Below are positions 24,941 through 34,583 of a stretch of 64,000 bases of DNA, in pieces. Each line of letters opens with the position of its first letter. The stretch's first letter is position 1. Made by a program: the position numbers and the translations under genes. Source of the DNA: BQWY01 sp046351095 (GTDB lineage: Bacteria; Nitrospirota; Nitrospiria; Nitrospirales; Nitrospiraceae); contig JAXLZC010000001.1 in assembly GCA_046351095.1 (NCBI GenBank), forward strand, positions 1,116,001 to 1,180,000, in the 5' to 3' direction. A model generated the notes under the pieces. The model saw only the letters and a program-made list of their open reading frames with translations. It ran no database searches and had not been told where the DNA came from.

Positions 24941-25731
24941 CAGGCACCTTGCATTGTACTAGCATCAATCGCAGTGCTACCCACCCGATATGCGGACTCG
25001 AAGTCTTCCCCCCCATTCATTCGCTCGATGAGCGCCATTAGCCCCGCAGGGCCAACAGTCGCCAGCCAGCCCCGCAGTTCATGCCCTGCAGCCGAATAGA
25101 CAGGACGATATTCAGGTTCGCGTTCGGCGTTGCGCTCGGCACTCTTACTTCCGCTGTAGCGGTGAAGCGCATCGAACCACTGCTGTAATGACACGAGCGT
25201 ATGCAACTCTTCCGTTGTGGGGCGCGGGATATTGGACGCGACGAGCCATTGCCAGTGCGCTTCGGAGTGCTCGGGCGCCTCGCTGATCGCAACGGCCACA
25301 CCTTCATCGAACCATTGCGGCAGGCGCCACCGGGCACGCAGGCTCAGACGAGTGTGTATCTCGTCGTGCGACCACTCATGCGCAATGAAGTGCCAATTCA
25401 ACCCACGCGGAGAAAGCAGCATGCGATGTCCGTAGATCTTCGCGATCGACCCTCGTTCGCCGCCGAAGGCTTCGTAACAGGCTTCGCTGATGCAGGCATT
25501 GATACGCGGATGCGAGTGCACGTCGCCATAGGCGCGCCGGATCGCGGCTTCTGCGCGCTCCATCGCGTCGCGAAGCGTGGCACGCATGGCCTCGTCCGCA
25601 CCGGCTTCGACATAGATGTTCGGGGCAACTTCCGTCAGACCAAAACTCTCCGGCGTAAGGAGCTTCCCTCCTCGCAGCACACTGCAGCCCGTGAGGAGCG
25701 CTACGCAGAGCAGTACGCTGACGAGTTTCAT
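24940..25731 (-). CDS. Putative metallopeptidase-like lipoprotein
   Basis: 263 residues starting MKLVSVLLCVALLTGC, a lipobox with cysteine at 16; an in-frame ATG three codons upstream is also possible. The central region reads FIAHEWSHDEIH, then RLPQWFDEGVAVAIS, a gluzincin-like pair (HExxH followed by a glutamate in WFDEG). Full length for a small membrane-anchored peptidase, but the substrate is unknown. No ribosome binding site is obvious. Confidence 0.7.
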   Translation of the reverse strand: MKLVSVLLCVALLTGCSVLRGGKLLTPESFGLTEVAPNIYVEAGADEAMRATLRDAMERAEAAIRRAYGDVHSHPRINACISEACYEAFGGERGSIAKIYGHRMLLSPRGLNWHFIAHEWSHDEIHTRLSLRARWRLPQWFDEGVAVAISEAPEHSEAHWQWLVASNIPRPTTEELHTLVSLQQWFDALHRYSGSKSAERNAEREPEYRPVYSAAGHELRGWLATVGPAGLMALIERMNGGEDFESAYRVGSTAIDASTMQGA

Positions 25732-25775
25732 ACAAGGCATGGCTGAGTGGGCCGCGCGGCTGACGGCGACAGACA

Positions 25776-26996
25776 TTATCGAAGGGAACAGAGCGAGTCG
25801 GGCGTTGGGGCGGTTGCGCGTAAAGGAAAGCGGCCGACGACGAGTGCCGTCGCCCCGACGAGGACGGCGCAGATCCAGAGGCCCATCGCGTAGCCGCCGG
25901 TGACATCGCGGAGTCCGCCGATACAGAGCGGCAGGAACATCCCGCCGGCGGCGCCCGCCGCGCCGACGATGCCGGAGGCCAATCCGATCCGCGTGGGAAA
26001 GCGGTCGGCGACCAATCGAAAGACGACCCCATTCCCAAATCCCATCGCCCCAATTGCACCCCACGCAAGCACAGAGGCCAACAGGAGCGGCGGCGCAGCC
26101 GCAAGACCACTCAACAATCCCGCGACCGTCGCCAACACCACGGGTAATACGCGCAGGCTCCCGAGACGATCCGCCACGGCGCCGCCGACCGGCCGCAACA
26201 AGGTGCCCGTCAGTCCGCACAGGGCCGTGGTCGATCCTGCTTCGATGATGGAGAGTCCATATTGATGATGCAGCAACAGCGGCAACACACTCGACAGGCC
26301 GACGAAGCCGCCGAACGTCAGCGCATACAGTCCGCACAACCAGCGCCAGGCGGGATCGCGTACTAGGTCGCGCCGGACCGTCGCCCACGACCAGGAGTCC
26401 GCACCGGCAGACGACCGTGTAGGATCCGCTTGCACGGCCACAAGAAACAGCGCCCAGGTGCAGAGCACCGGCAACGCCATCCACCCAAACGTCGCCTGCC
26501 ATCCGACCGTCGCGGCCACGCGTGGCCCGACAAACATCGCCAGTACCACGCCGCTGTTGGCGGACGCGGCGATCCCCAGCGCCATGCCTTGGTACTCGGC
26601 AGGATAGGCTCGCCCGGCAATCGGAAGCGCGACCGCAAAACTCGCCCCGGCCGCGCCCAACAACAGACTCACGCACAACAGGCTGACAAACGACGTCGCG
26701 CCGGTCGCTCCCCACACGAGTCCCGCAAGTTCGGCCAGCAGGATCACCGAGCCCATACGTTTTGCGCCGATGCGGTCGCTCGCCAATCCGACCGGCACCC
26801 GCCAGATCGCGCCGCTCAGCAGCGGCATCGCCAACAGCAGGCCCATCTGGGTCGACGTAAGCGCAAGGTTGTCCGCAATCGACACACCCAGGGCCCCCAT
26901 CAGCATCCACACCATGAAGCTGACTTCAAAATGGAGCCAGGCACCCAGCAAACTGGGCCAATGGCCGCTGCGAATCAAAGTCGTGAGCGAGGGCAT
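25776..26996 (-). CDS. narK: Nitrate/nitrite transporter, NarK-like MFS protein
   Basis: 406 residues, 12 hydrophobic segments, start at ATG 26996. The two nitrate-signature regions of the NNP family are recognisable: GIAASANSGVVLAMFVGPR in helix 5 and a second, GLASGIVGAAGAAGGMFLP, in helix 11. The expected role is nitrate/nitrite exchange or import across the cytoplasmic membrane, consistent with a nitrite-oxidising or nitrite-assimilating organism. Divergent from the sigma factor gene. The symbol is a family-level assignment. Confidence 0.8.
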   Translation of the reverse strand: MPSLTTLIRSGHWPSLLGAWLHFEVSFMVWMLMGALGVSIADNLALTSTQMGLLLAMPLLSGAIWRVPVGLASDRIGAKRMGSVILLAELAGLVWGATGATSFVSLLCVSLLLGAAGASFAVALPIAGRAYPAEYQGMALGIAASANSGVVLAMFVGPRVAATVGWQATFGWMALPVLCTWALFLVAVQADPTRSSAGADSWSWATVRRDLVRDPAWRWLCGLYALTFGGFVGLSSVLPLLLHHQYGLSIIEAGSTTALCGLTGTLLRPVGGAVADRLGSLRVLPVVLATVAGLLSGLAAAPPLLLASVLAWGAIGAMGFGNGVVFRLVADRFPTRIGLASGIVGAAGAAGGMFLPLCIGGLRDVTGGYAMGLWICAVLVGATALVVGRFPLRATAPTPDSLCSLR

Positions 26997-27207
26997 GCGG
27001 GCGGTGAGTCCGTCGACTATCACACTCGATGTTAGGCGAAGCCGCGTACTGCCGCGCACTATAGAGAACGCGGATCGGCCCCAGCAAGGGGCGCCCGAGC
27101 GGAACGACTTGCTCAGCTCGCTTTCTTCACCCACACCAATCCGTCTATAATCCATCGCCTGACCGCGCCGACGATCGGCGGCACCGTCGCCGAGCTTTAC
27201 CTCACGC

Positions 27208-28347
27208 ATGCGGAAAACCTCCAAAACCTCTCGGATGTCGACCAAGCGTGACGAGGCGCGCACCCTCCGACCCGACGAGGATGACGCCGTTCGCGACGAC
27301 CAGCTCTCGCGCGGCAAACCCGACGGCGACGACCTCGACGATCTCGACAGCCTCGACGCCGACGCGTTGGCCGACACGGACGACGCCCCATCCGCCGCGA
27401 CCAAGATTCCCGAGATCATTCCAGCGGAAAGCGACGCGTCTCCATCCGGAACGTCCGCAGACGACACGATCACGGGAACCGCGACGAGCCTGACGGCGCT
27501 CGTTCCCGCGTCGTCGCTCAGCCAGTACCTCACGGAGATTCGGCGGTATCCTTATCTCTCGAAAGAAGAAGAGCTGCGGCTATTCCACGAATACCAAACG
27601 CTCGGCAATCGCGACGCCGCCGTGCGGCTGATCCTGGCGAACCTGCGTGTGTCGGTGGCGGTCGCCTCGGAATATTTCCATACGGGATTCGACCAACTCG
27701 ACCTGATCCAAGAAGGCAACGTCGGCCTCCTGCAGGCGATCAAAAAATTCGACGTCACGAAAAACGTCCGCTTCTACGCCTACGCCGCCTGGTGGGCCCG
27801 CGCCTACATCTTGCGGTTCCTGCTGAACAACTTTCGCCTCGTCAAAATCGGCACGACGCAAGATCAGCGCAAACTTTTCTACAACCTGCGCAAGGAGAAG
27901 GCGAAGCTCGAACGGGAAGGCTACGCGCCGGACACGAAGTTGCTCGCCGACCGCTTGAACGTCCGCGAAAAGGACGTGATCGAGATGGACCAGCGCCTCG
28001 GCAGTTGGGAAGTGTCGCTCGATCAGCCGCTGTCCGACGAGTCCGACGGCACGTTGATGGACGTGCTGCCCTCGCACGAGGTCGGCATCGACGACCGTCT
28101 GGCCGCCGACCAACTCAAGACGTTGTTCCGCAAAAAACTTGCCGAATTCGTGAAGACGATCGACGAACGCGAGGAGGACATCCTCCGCAACCGGATTTTG
28201 TCCGAGACGCCGCTCACGCTGGAGGACCTCGGCGAGAAGTACGGCATCACCAAAGAACGCACCCGCCAGCTCGAAGCGCGGATCATCAAGCGCCTCCGTG
28301 ATTACGTTAAGAAGGACATTCGAGACTTCGACAGCCTGCGCACCTGA
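27208..28347 (+). CDS. rpoH: RNA polymerase sigma-32-like factor (RpoH type)
   Basis: 379 residues. Region 2 is intact (LANLRVSVAVASEYF, FDQLDLIQEGNVGLLQAIKKFD, FYAYAAWWARAYILRF) and is followed by TQDQRKLFYNLRKEK, which matches the RpoH box (QRKLFFNLR) typical of sigma-32. Region 4 ends ITKERTRQLEARIIKRL. E. coli RpoH is 284 residues; here an extra N-terminal 80-90 residues are very rich in Asp, Ser and Thr. groES-groEL, classical RpoH targets, lie 1.9 kb downstream. Alternative start at ATG 27235. Confidence 0.85.
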   Translation: MRKTSKTSRMSTKRDEARTLRPDEDDAVRDDQLSRGKPDGDDLDDLDSLDADALADTDDAPSAATKIPEIIPAESDASPSGTSADDTITGTATSLTALVPASSLSQYLTEIRRYPYLSKEEELRLFHEYQTLGNRDAAVRLILANLRVSVAVASEYFHTGFDQLDLIQEGNVGLLQAIKKFDVTKNVRFYAYAAWWARAYILRFLLNNFRLVKIGTTQDQRKLFYNLRKEKAKLEREGYAPDTKLLADRLNVREKDVIEMDQRLGSWEVSLDQPLSDESDGTLMDVLPSHEVGIDDRLAADQLKTLFRKKLAEFVKTIDEREEDILRNRILSETPLTLEDLGEKYGITKERTRQLEARIIKRLRDYVKKDIRDFDSLRT

Positions 28348-28348
28348 C

Positions 28349-29917
28349 GTGGCGCGCAGCGGCCGTTCGGCCTGGCTGACAGTCGGCGCGCTGATCGTGA
28401 CGCTGACGCTCGTCGCCTGCGCAGGCATCACGAAGCCGCACGGCGCAGCGCCATCGGCTGCCCTTTCGCCCGTCGCCCTCGAAAATCGTCTCCCCGGCGA
28501 CGCAGATTGGCCGCTCACCAATCCCATCGACCACGGACACGAAATCGAAGGCTACGCATCCGACACCAGTATCGAACGCGGGCAGTCGATCGGCCTGTTC
28601 GTCAACAGCAGCGACCCGCGCTACACACTCACCGTCTATCGGATGGGCTGGTACGGCGGCGCCGGCGCGCGACGGATGCACGGGCCGGTCACGTTGGACG
28701 GCCGAGTGCAGCCCGCACCATTTGAAGATGCGCGAACCGGCCTCATCGAATGCGACTGGCAGGAATCGTATCGGCTGACGACCGACACGTCGGCGGACAA
28801 TTGGCTGAGCGGCGTGTATCTTGTGAAGCTGACGGCCGAGCCGAGCGGCAAACAGAGCTACATCATCTTCGTCATACGTGAAGACGCGCGCCCGTCCGAG
28901 TTGCTCTTTCAGTCGAGCGTCACGACCTATCAGGCCTACAACAGTTGGGGCGGGCGCTCGACCTACCCGACCAACAGCACAGATTTTTTATGGGCGCGCA
29001 AAGTCTCGTTCAACCGCCCCTACGCGCGGGCCATGCATCCGCAGGCGGGCGCAGGCGTCGGCGCAGGCGATTTCCTCACCGCGACGTCGATCCACCCTGG
29101 CTCGCCTGTTTCGCCTGCCGGCTGGGAATACAACATGGTGCGGTGGCTGGAGCGCGAAGGTTACGACGTGACCTACAGCACCGACCTCGACACACACGAC
29201 AATCCGGAGTTCTGGCGCGGACACCGCGCCTGGCTATCGGTCGGGCACGACGAATATTGGTCGCACGCGATGCGGACGCATGTAGAAGCGGCGCGCGACG
29301 CAGGCGTGGGGCTGGGATTTTTTTCGAGTAATACGGCCTATTGGCAGATGCGTTTGGAGCCGAGCGTGACGACCGGACGACCGAATCGCACGATGGTCGC
29401 GTACAAAGAATATGCGCTGACGGAAGATCCCTACGCGCTCGACGACGATCCCACCAACGACGGCCTGGTCACCGGCCAGTGGCGCGACGCGCCGGTGCGT
29501 CGCCCGGAGCATCGGCTGCTCGGCGTGATGTACGAGACCGTGCCGGTGGACGGCGACATCGTCATCACCAATCCGGAGCATCCGCTGTTTGCTGGAGTCA
29601 CCCTGCCGCCGGATCGCCGCCTCCCCGGCCTGTTGGGATACGAGATCGACCGGACCTTTCCCGACGGACCAGCGAACCTCACTGTCCTGGCCCGGTCGCC
29701 CGCCTCGGCAGATCGCCCGACCGCCATCGGCGAGATGACGCTGTATCGAGCCGCGAGCGGCGCCTGGGTCTTTGCAACGGGCAGCATGCAGTGGAGCTGG
29801 GGGCTGGATGATTATCACACGCCGATGCTCCGTACCTCCCGCCTCAATCCGGTCGCACAGCAGATCACGCGGAATGTGCTCAGGCTCTTGACCGGGGACA
29901 GACCAGCGTCACAATAA
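28349..29917 (+). CDS. Exported lipoprotein related to N,N-dimethylformamidase beta subunit
   Basis: 522 residues from a GTG one base after the rpoH stop. Lipoprotein signal LIVTLTLVAC-AG. The C-terminal two thirds show the pattern of the DMFase beta-subunit-like family: VYRMGWYGGAGARRM, TYQAYNSWGGRSTY, GWEYNMVRWLEREGYDVTY, VGHDEYWSHAMR and GSMQWSWGLDDY near the end. Members of this family are mostly uncharacterised; an amidase or glycan-related role cannot be decided. Likely cotranscribed with rpoH. Confidence 0.7.
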   Translation: MARSGRSAWLTVGALIVTLTLVACAGITKPHGAAPSAALSPVALENRLPGDADWPLTNPIDHGHEIEGYASDTSIERGQSIGLFVNSSDPRYTLTVYRMGWYGGAGARRMHGPVTLDGRVQPAPFEDARTGLIECDWQESYRLTTDTSADNWLSGVYLVKLTAEPSGKQSYIIFVIREDARPSELLFQSSVTTYQAYNSWGGRSTYPTNSTDFLWARKVSFNRPYARAMHPQAGAGVGAGDFLTATSIHPGSPVSPAGWEYNMVRWLEREGYDVTYSTDLDTHDNPEFWRGHRAWLSVGHDEYWSHAMRTHVEAARDAGVGLGFFSSNTAYWQMRLEPSVTTGRPNRTMVAYKEYALTEDPYALDDDPTNDGLVTGQWRDAPVRRPEHRLLGVMYETVPVDGDIVITNPEHPLFAGVTLPPDRRLPGLLGYEIDRTFPDGPANLTVLARSPASADRPTAIGEMTLYRAASGAWVFATGSMQWSWGLDDYHTPMLRTSRLNPVAQQITRNVLRLLTGDRPASQ

Positions 29918-30072
29918 GCCCATCACAAGACCAGCACCCCCATCGCCTCCGGCGTTTGCACCCATCCGTGCGGCTCAGGCGGTCAAATTCTCGGCTTGCC
30001 AGAGAAATCCCGAACTTGTTAGAGTCTCCCGTTTGCGAGTCCGGCTGCGGAAAGAATATTTTTCGTCGGCGG

Positions 30073-30100
30073 TTGACTTGTCGGCCGGGCGGACTATCTC
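30073..30100 (+). promoter_or_regulatory. Candidate promoter of groES-groEL
   Basis: TTGACT at 30073-30078 and TATCTC at 30095-30100 with a 16-base spacer, 115 bp before the groES ATG. The rest of the 297-bp gap holds no gene. A CIRCE operator and a clear sigma-32 promoter were not found. Confidence 0.4.
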
Positions 30101-30214
30101 TCACCCGTGCGCCCCGCAGGGTTGTCCCAGCACGGGCGAACCATGACCCATATCCCCGGTCGCGACGACGGGGCATCCAATCTGAACCCTTTTACACGCA
30201 GAGGAGGAGTCGAG

Positions 30215-30529
30215 ATGGCTACAGAGACGAAGAAGGAGGAGAAGGTGGCAACTGGAAGCGCGTACAAAAATTTTCAACCGTTGGGCGATCGGGTGTTCGT
30301 GACGTTCACCGAGGAGATGGAGAAGACCACCGGCGGCATCTACGTCCCCGACACGGCCAAGGAAAAGCCGCAACGCGGCACCATCCGCGCCGCGGGCGAC
30401 AAGGTGGAGAAGTTGAAGGTCGGCGACCAGGTGCTCTTCGACAAGTACTCCGGCACGAAGCTCAAGCTCGACGACGAAGATTGCCTCATCCTCAAGGAAG
30501 AAGACGTCCTCGGTAAGTTCACCAAGTAA
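30215..30529 (+). CDS. groES: Co-chaperonin GroES
   Basis: 104 residues, start at 30215 after GAGGAGG. FQPLGDRVFVTFTEEMEKTTGGIYVPDTAKEKP and the C-terminal DCLILKEEDVLGKF are canonical. A 17-residue charged N-terminal extension (METETKK-type, Lys/Glu-rich) precedes the usual start and is longer than in most GroES. Forms the lid of GroEL. Confidence 0.95.
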   Translation: MATETKKEEKVATGSAYKNFQPLGDRVFVTFTEEMEKTTGGIYVPDTAKEKPQRGTIRAAGDKVEKLKVGDQVLFDKYSGTKLKLDDEDCLILKEEDVLGKFTK

Positions 30530-30567
30530 TCGACTCACTCAATTCGACCGGGTAAAGGAGACTCACG

Positions 30568-32205
<1,638 letters not shown>

Positions 32206-32337
32206 GCCCGAGTGCTGAGTACCGAGATATGAGGGCTGAGGCGGCGGCCTTAGCCCTCAGTCGAATCAAGGGCCTGGCGGGAACCTCCCGCCAGGCCCTT
32301 GGTGTTTATGCTGAGTGGTGAGTGCTGAGTATTGAGC
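32206..32337 (+). repeat. Short direct repeats flanking the groEL terminator
   Basis: The sequence GAGTGCTGAGTA occurs at the start of the gap (from about 32211) and again near 32320, with further GCTGAGTGGTGAG copies. They bracket two hairpins, one of them the terminator at 32268-32300. They resemble low-complexity intergenic repeats; function unknown. Confidence 0.4.
32268..32300 (+). terminator. Intrinsic terminator of groES-groEL
   Basis: A perfect 15-bp inverted repeat (AAGGGCCTGGCGGGA and its complement) with a three-base loop, followed by GGTGTTT. Strong hairpin 63 bases after the groEL stop. Confidence 0.8.
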
Positions 32338-32586
32338 TTTGTTAGGCGATACCGTGGAATCGAAAGCCGAGGTGACGGATCACCCCTGAAGACCAAATAC
32401 GACTTTTCGACCGGCATTCGCGGGAGGTTTTTCCGCAAGAACGCGGAGCTGAACCTGCCGATTTACGTGAGCAGTGCGATGCACGCACGATTGGAACGCA
32501 TTGCTAAGCGCAAGCGTAAGCCGGTTGCAGAACTCGTCAATCAGCTACTGAAGAAAGACGTAGAGCTACTGGAAGGTCTCGTGTAG
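32332..32586 (+). CDS. Small ribbon-helix-helix-like / antitoxin-like protein
   Basis: The coding part KTKYDFSTGIRGRFFRKNAE and LNLPIYVSSAMHARLERIAKRK, KPVAELVNQLLKKDVEL resembles the small CopG/HicB-like antitoxin family that begins M-K-T-K-Y-D-F-S. The expected ATG is absent: the equivalent codon is CTG, and the only conventional-type start in frame is TTG at 32332. No toxin gene adjoins. Either an alternative start is used or the gene is decaying. Confidence 0.5.
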   Translation: MSFVRRYRGIESRGDGSPLKTKYDFSTGIRGRFFRKNAELNLPIYVSSAMHARLERIAKRKRKPVAELVNQLLKKDVELLEGLV

Positions 32587-32651
32587 CAAGCAGACCTCTG
32601 CATACTTTTTCCCTCCCATCAACCTCCTGCTGGCACACGCGCAACAAAAAC

Positions 32652-34517
32652 CTACGAGGCGATGGGAAGCTTGAGGCGTTTCATGAGCTGAATAAAAAGC
32701 GGCGACTGATCGGGCGAGAGGAGCAACGTGCGGAAGAAGGCGTTCACAAATTCGGTGTGCGCCCTCAAATCGGCCATCATCCGTTCGCGCGCAGTACCTT
32801 TGCCGGCACGCGGATACCCGAGTCGGATAGCGCAGCGCAAAAGCTCAACGGCATCGTCGGGCAAGGCATGCGTTTGAAGGTCGTGCACCATTTGGAGTTT
32901 GTGTTCGGCATCACGCAAAAAGATGTACGCCTTTTCGAAAGCGGCCAGTTCGCGATCCGTCAACAAATCAAGTTCGTGAAATTCGCGTAAGGACGCCAGC
33001 GTCCCTCGCCGCCACACTGACGGCAATCGGCTGGCACTCAGCAACTGCACACTCTGCACAATAAACTCGATTTCGCGAATGCCGCCGGTACCAAGCTTCA
33101 CGTTGCGTTGTTCCTGACCGCGCGCCGCCATTTTGCGATCGATCATGTCTTTGACGCCGCGCACGTCGAGCAACACCCGTCGACAGGCCTGCACATCTTT
33201 CACCGATTCGCCAAGCACGAAGCTGCGCATACGCCGTAAAAACGCCTGCCCCGTCGCCTGGATACCCGCAATCGGTCCGGCCTTCAGCAGCGCCATCCGC
33301 TCCCAGGTTTGCCCGCGCGTCGAATAGTACCGCTCGTAACTGTCGAGCGACCGCGCCAACTGCCCGACCGTGCCTTCCGCACGCAAGCGCAGGTCCACAC
33401 GAAAGACCGCGCCTTCTTTTGTCGTTTCCGTCAGGACATGCGTCAGCTCGCGCGACAGCCGCTCGAAATATTCTTCGTTCGGAATACGCCGCCCACCGCC
33501 GCGTTTTCCGGCGGAAGCTCCGCCGCTCGTTTCGCCTTCTTCGGAGTCGTAGACATAAATCACGTCCACGTCGGAGCTATAGTTCAACTCCGAACCGCCG
33601 AGCTTGCCCATGCCGATCACGGCAAAGCCGGTCTCGACCAATTTGCCCTGCGCATTGCGATGCTGCGGCGCCCCGTACGTCGCTTTGAGCTCCGCATCAA
33701 CCAATTGATACGCGGCGTGGATCAGCACCGAGGCGAGGTCGGACAAGGCTTCGGTCGTTTCTGGCACGGTGGCCAAGCGGAACAGATCGCGGACACCGAT
33801 ACGCAACATTTCACGCCGCTTGAAGCGCCGCAGCGCGTCCAACCGCAATTCTTTCGCCGACACGTTCTCCAACGCCGCGGTCACCCGCGTCGCCATCTCG
33901 TCGGCATGCGGTTGTTCGTCGAGGACCGACGGTTCGCTCAACCAATAGATCAACAGGGGATCGCGGATGATCGCGAAGGCCAGCGCATCGCTGTTGCCGA
34001 AAATGGTCGAGAGGATATCGAGCATCCGCGGCGAACTGCCGAGGTACTTCAGCAACGACGAGCGCGGCACCGTGCTCAGGAGCCGCTCCCAATGGTTGAG
34101 CGCCTGATCGGGGTCGGCCGTTCGTGCGACACCTTCCAGCAACGGCGCCAGAATCTCCGCCAGCTCTCGGCGTTGGTGTGGATCGCCCGCCATCGACTGC
34201 AAATTGGTATCGGCCTGTTTTGGATACTGCAGGCCATAGGAACGCAGGATGTGTTCGACTTCGCCAGGAAGCAGCCCTGATGCGAGCAGCAGCGGCTGGG
34301 GATCGACATGCGCAGGAGTCGGCTCGGCTGCCTTCTTGGACACACGCGGTGCGGCGGTGGCCGCAGGGCGCGCACGGGATGCGGTCGGAACGGAGCCTGA
34401 TGGCGCTCGTTTCGGCGATCGTGGCGACGGCTGTGACTGGGGGCGCGAACGGGAGGACGAGGAACTGGGAGATGTTCGCTTACGGGATCTCCCTGAACTG
34501 CTTCGACGACGCGTCAT
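32652..34517 (-). CDS. GlnE-like adenylyltransferase, single catalytic half
   Basis: 621 residues. After a Ser/Arg/Pro-rich 65-residue N-terminus, the protein matches one half of glutamine synthetase adenylyltransferase: LGSSPRMLDILSTIFG, then the nucleotidyltransferase motif GMGKLGGSELNYSSDVDVIYVYD (about residue 300) and DLRLRAEGTVGQLARS, NVKLGTGGIREIEFIVQ. Canonical GlnE has two such halves (about 950 residues). Both aspartates of the D-x-D are present. It is divergent from another one-domain GlnE-like gene 66 bp away. Probably modifies or demodifies GlnA encoded at 47-48 kb. Confidence 0.8.
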   Translation of the reverse strand: MTRRRSSSGRSRKRTSPSSSSSRSRPQSQPSPRSPKRAPSGSVPTASRARPAATAAPRVSKKAAEPTPAHVDPQPLLLASGLLPGEVEHILRSYGLQYPKQADTNLQSMAGDPHQRRELAEILAPLLEGVARTADPDQALNHWERLLSTVPRSSLLKYLGSSPRMLDILSTIFGNSDALAFAIIRDPLLIYWLSEPSVLDEQPHADEMATRVTAALENVSAKELRLDALRRFKRREMLRIGVRDLFRLATVPETTEALSDLASVLIHAAYQLVDAELKATYGAPQHRNAQGKLVETGFAVIGMGKLGGSELNYSSDVDVIYVYDSEEGETSGGASAGKRGGGRRIPNEEYFERLSRELTHVLTETTKEGAVFRVDLRLRAEGTVGQLARSLDSYERYYSTRGQTWERMALLKAGPIAGIQATGQAFLRRMRSFVLGESVKDVQACRRVLLDVRGVKDMIDRKMAARGQEQRNVKLGTGGIREIEFIVQSVQLLSASRLPSVWRRGTLASLREFHELDLLTDRELAAFEKAYIFLRDAEHKLQMVHDLQTHALPDDAVELLRCAIRLGYPRAGKGTARERMMADLRAHTEFVNAFFRTLLLSPDQSPLFIQLMKRLKLPIAS

Positions 34518-34583
34518 CGCAGCGCATTATACTGGTCTCCCCCTACGCGCACAATCGAATCACTTCAGGTATACTCCCGCCCC

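Noticed and set aside
25741..26910. 656-codon ORF combining the lipoprotein with an out-of-frame copy of narK
   Set aside because: The upstream part is a shadow of narK with arginine-rich low-complexity content; only the last 263 codons are coding.
25776..27533. Long N-terminal extension of the NarK-like ORF
   Set aside because: The extra 179 residues read backwards through rpoH sequence and are unlike any transporter; start set at ATG 26996.
30019..30044. Possible CIRCE operator upstream of groES (TTAGAGTCT with a distant GAGTCCGG)
   Set aside because: Half sites are not inverted repeats of TTAGCACTC/GAGTGCTAA; match is too weak.
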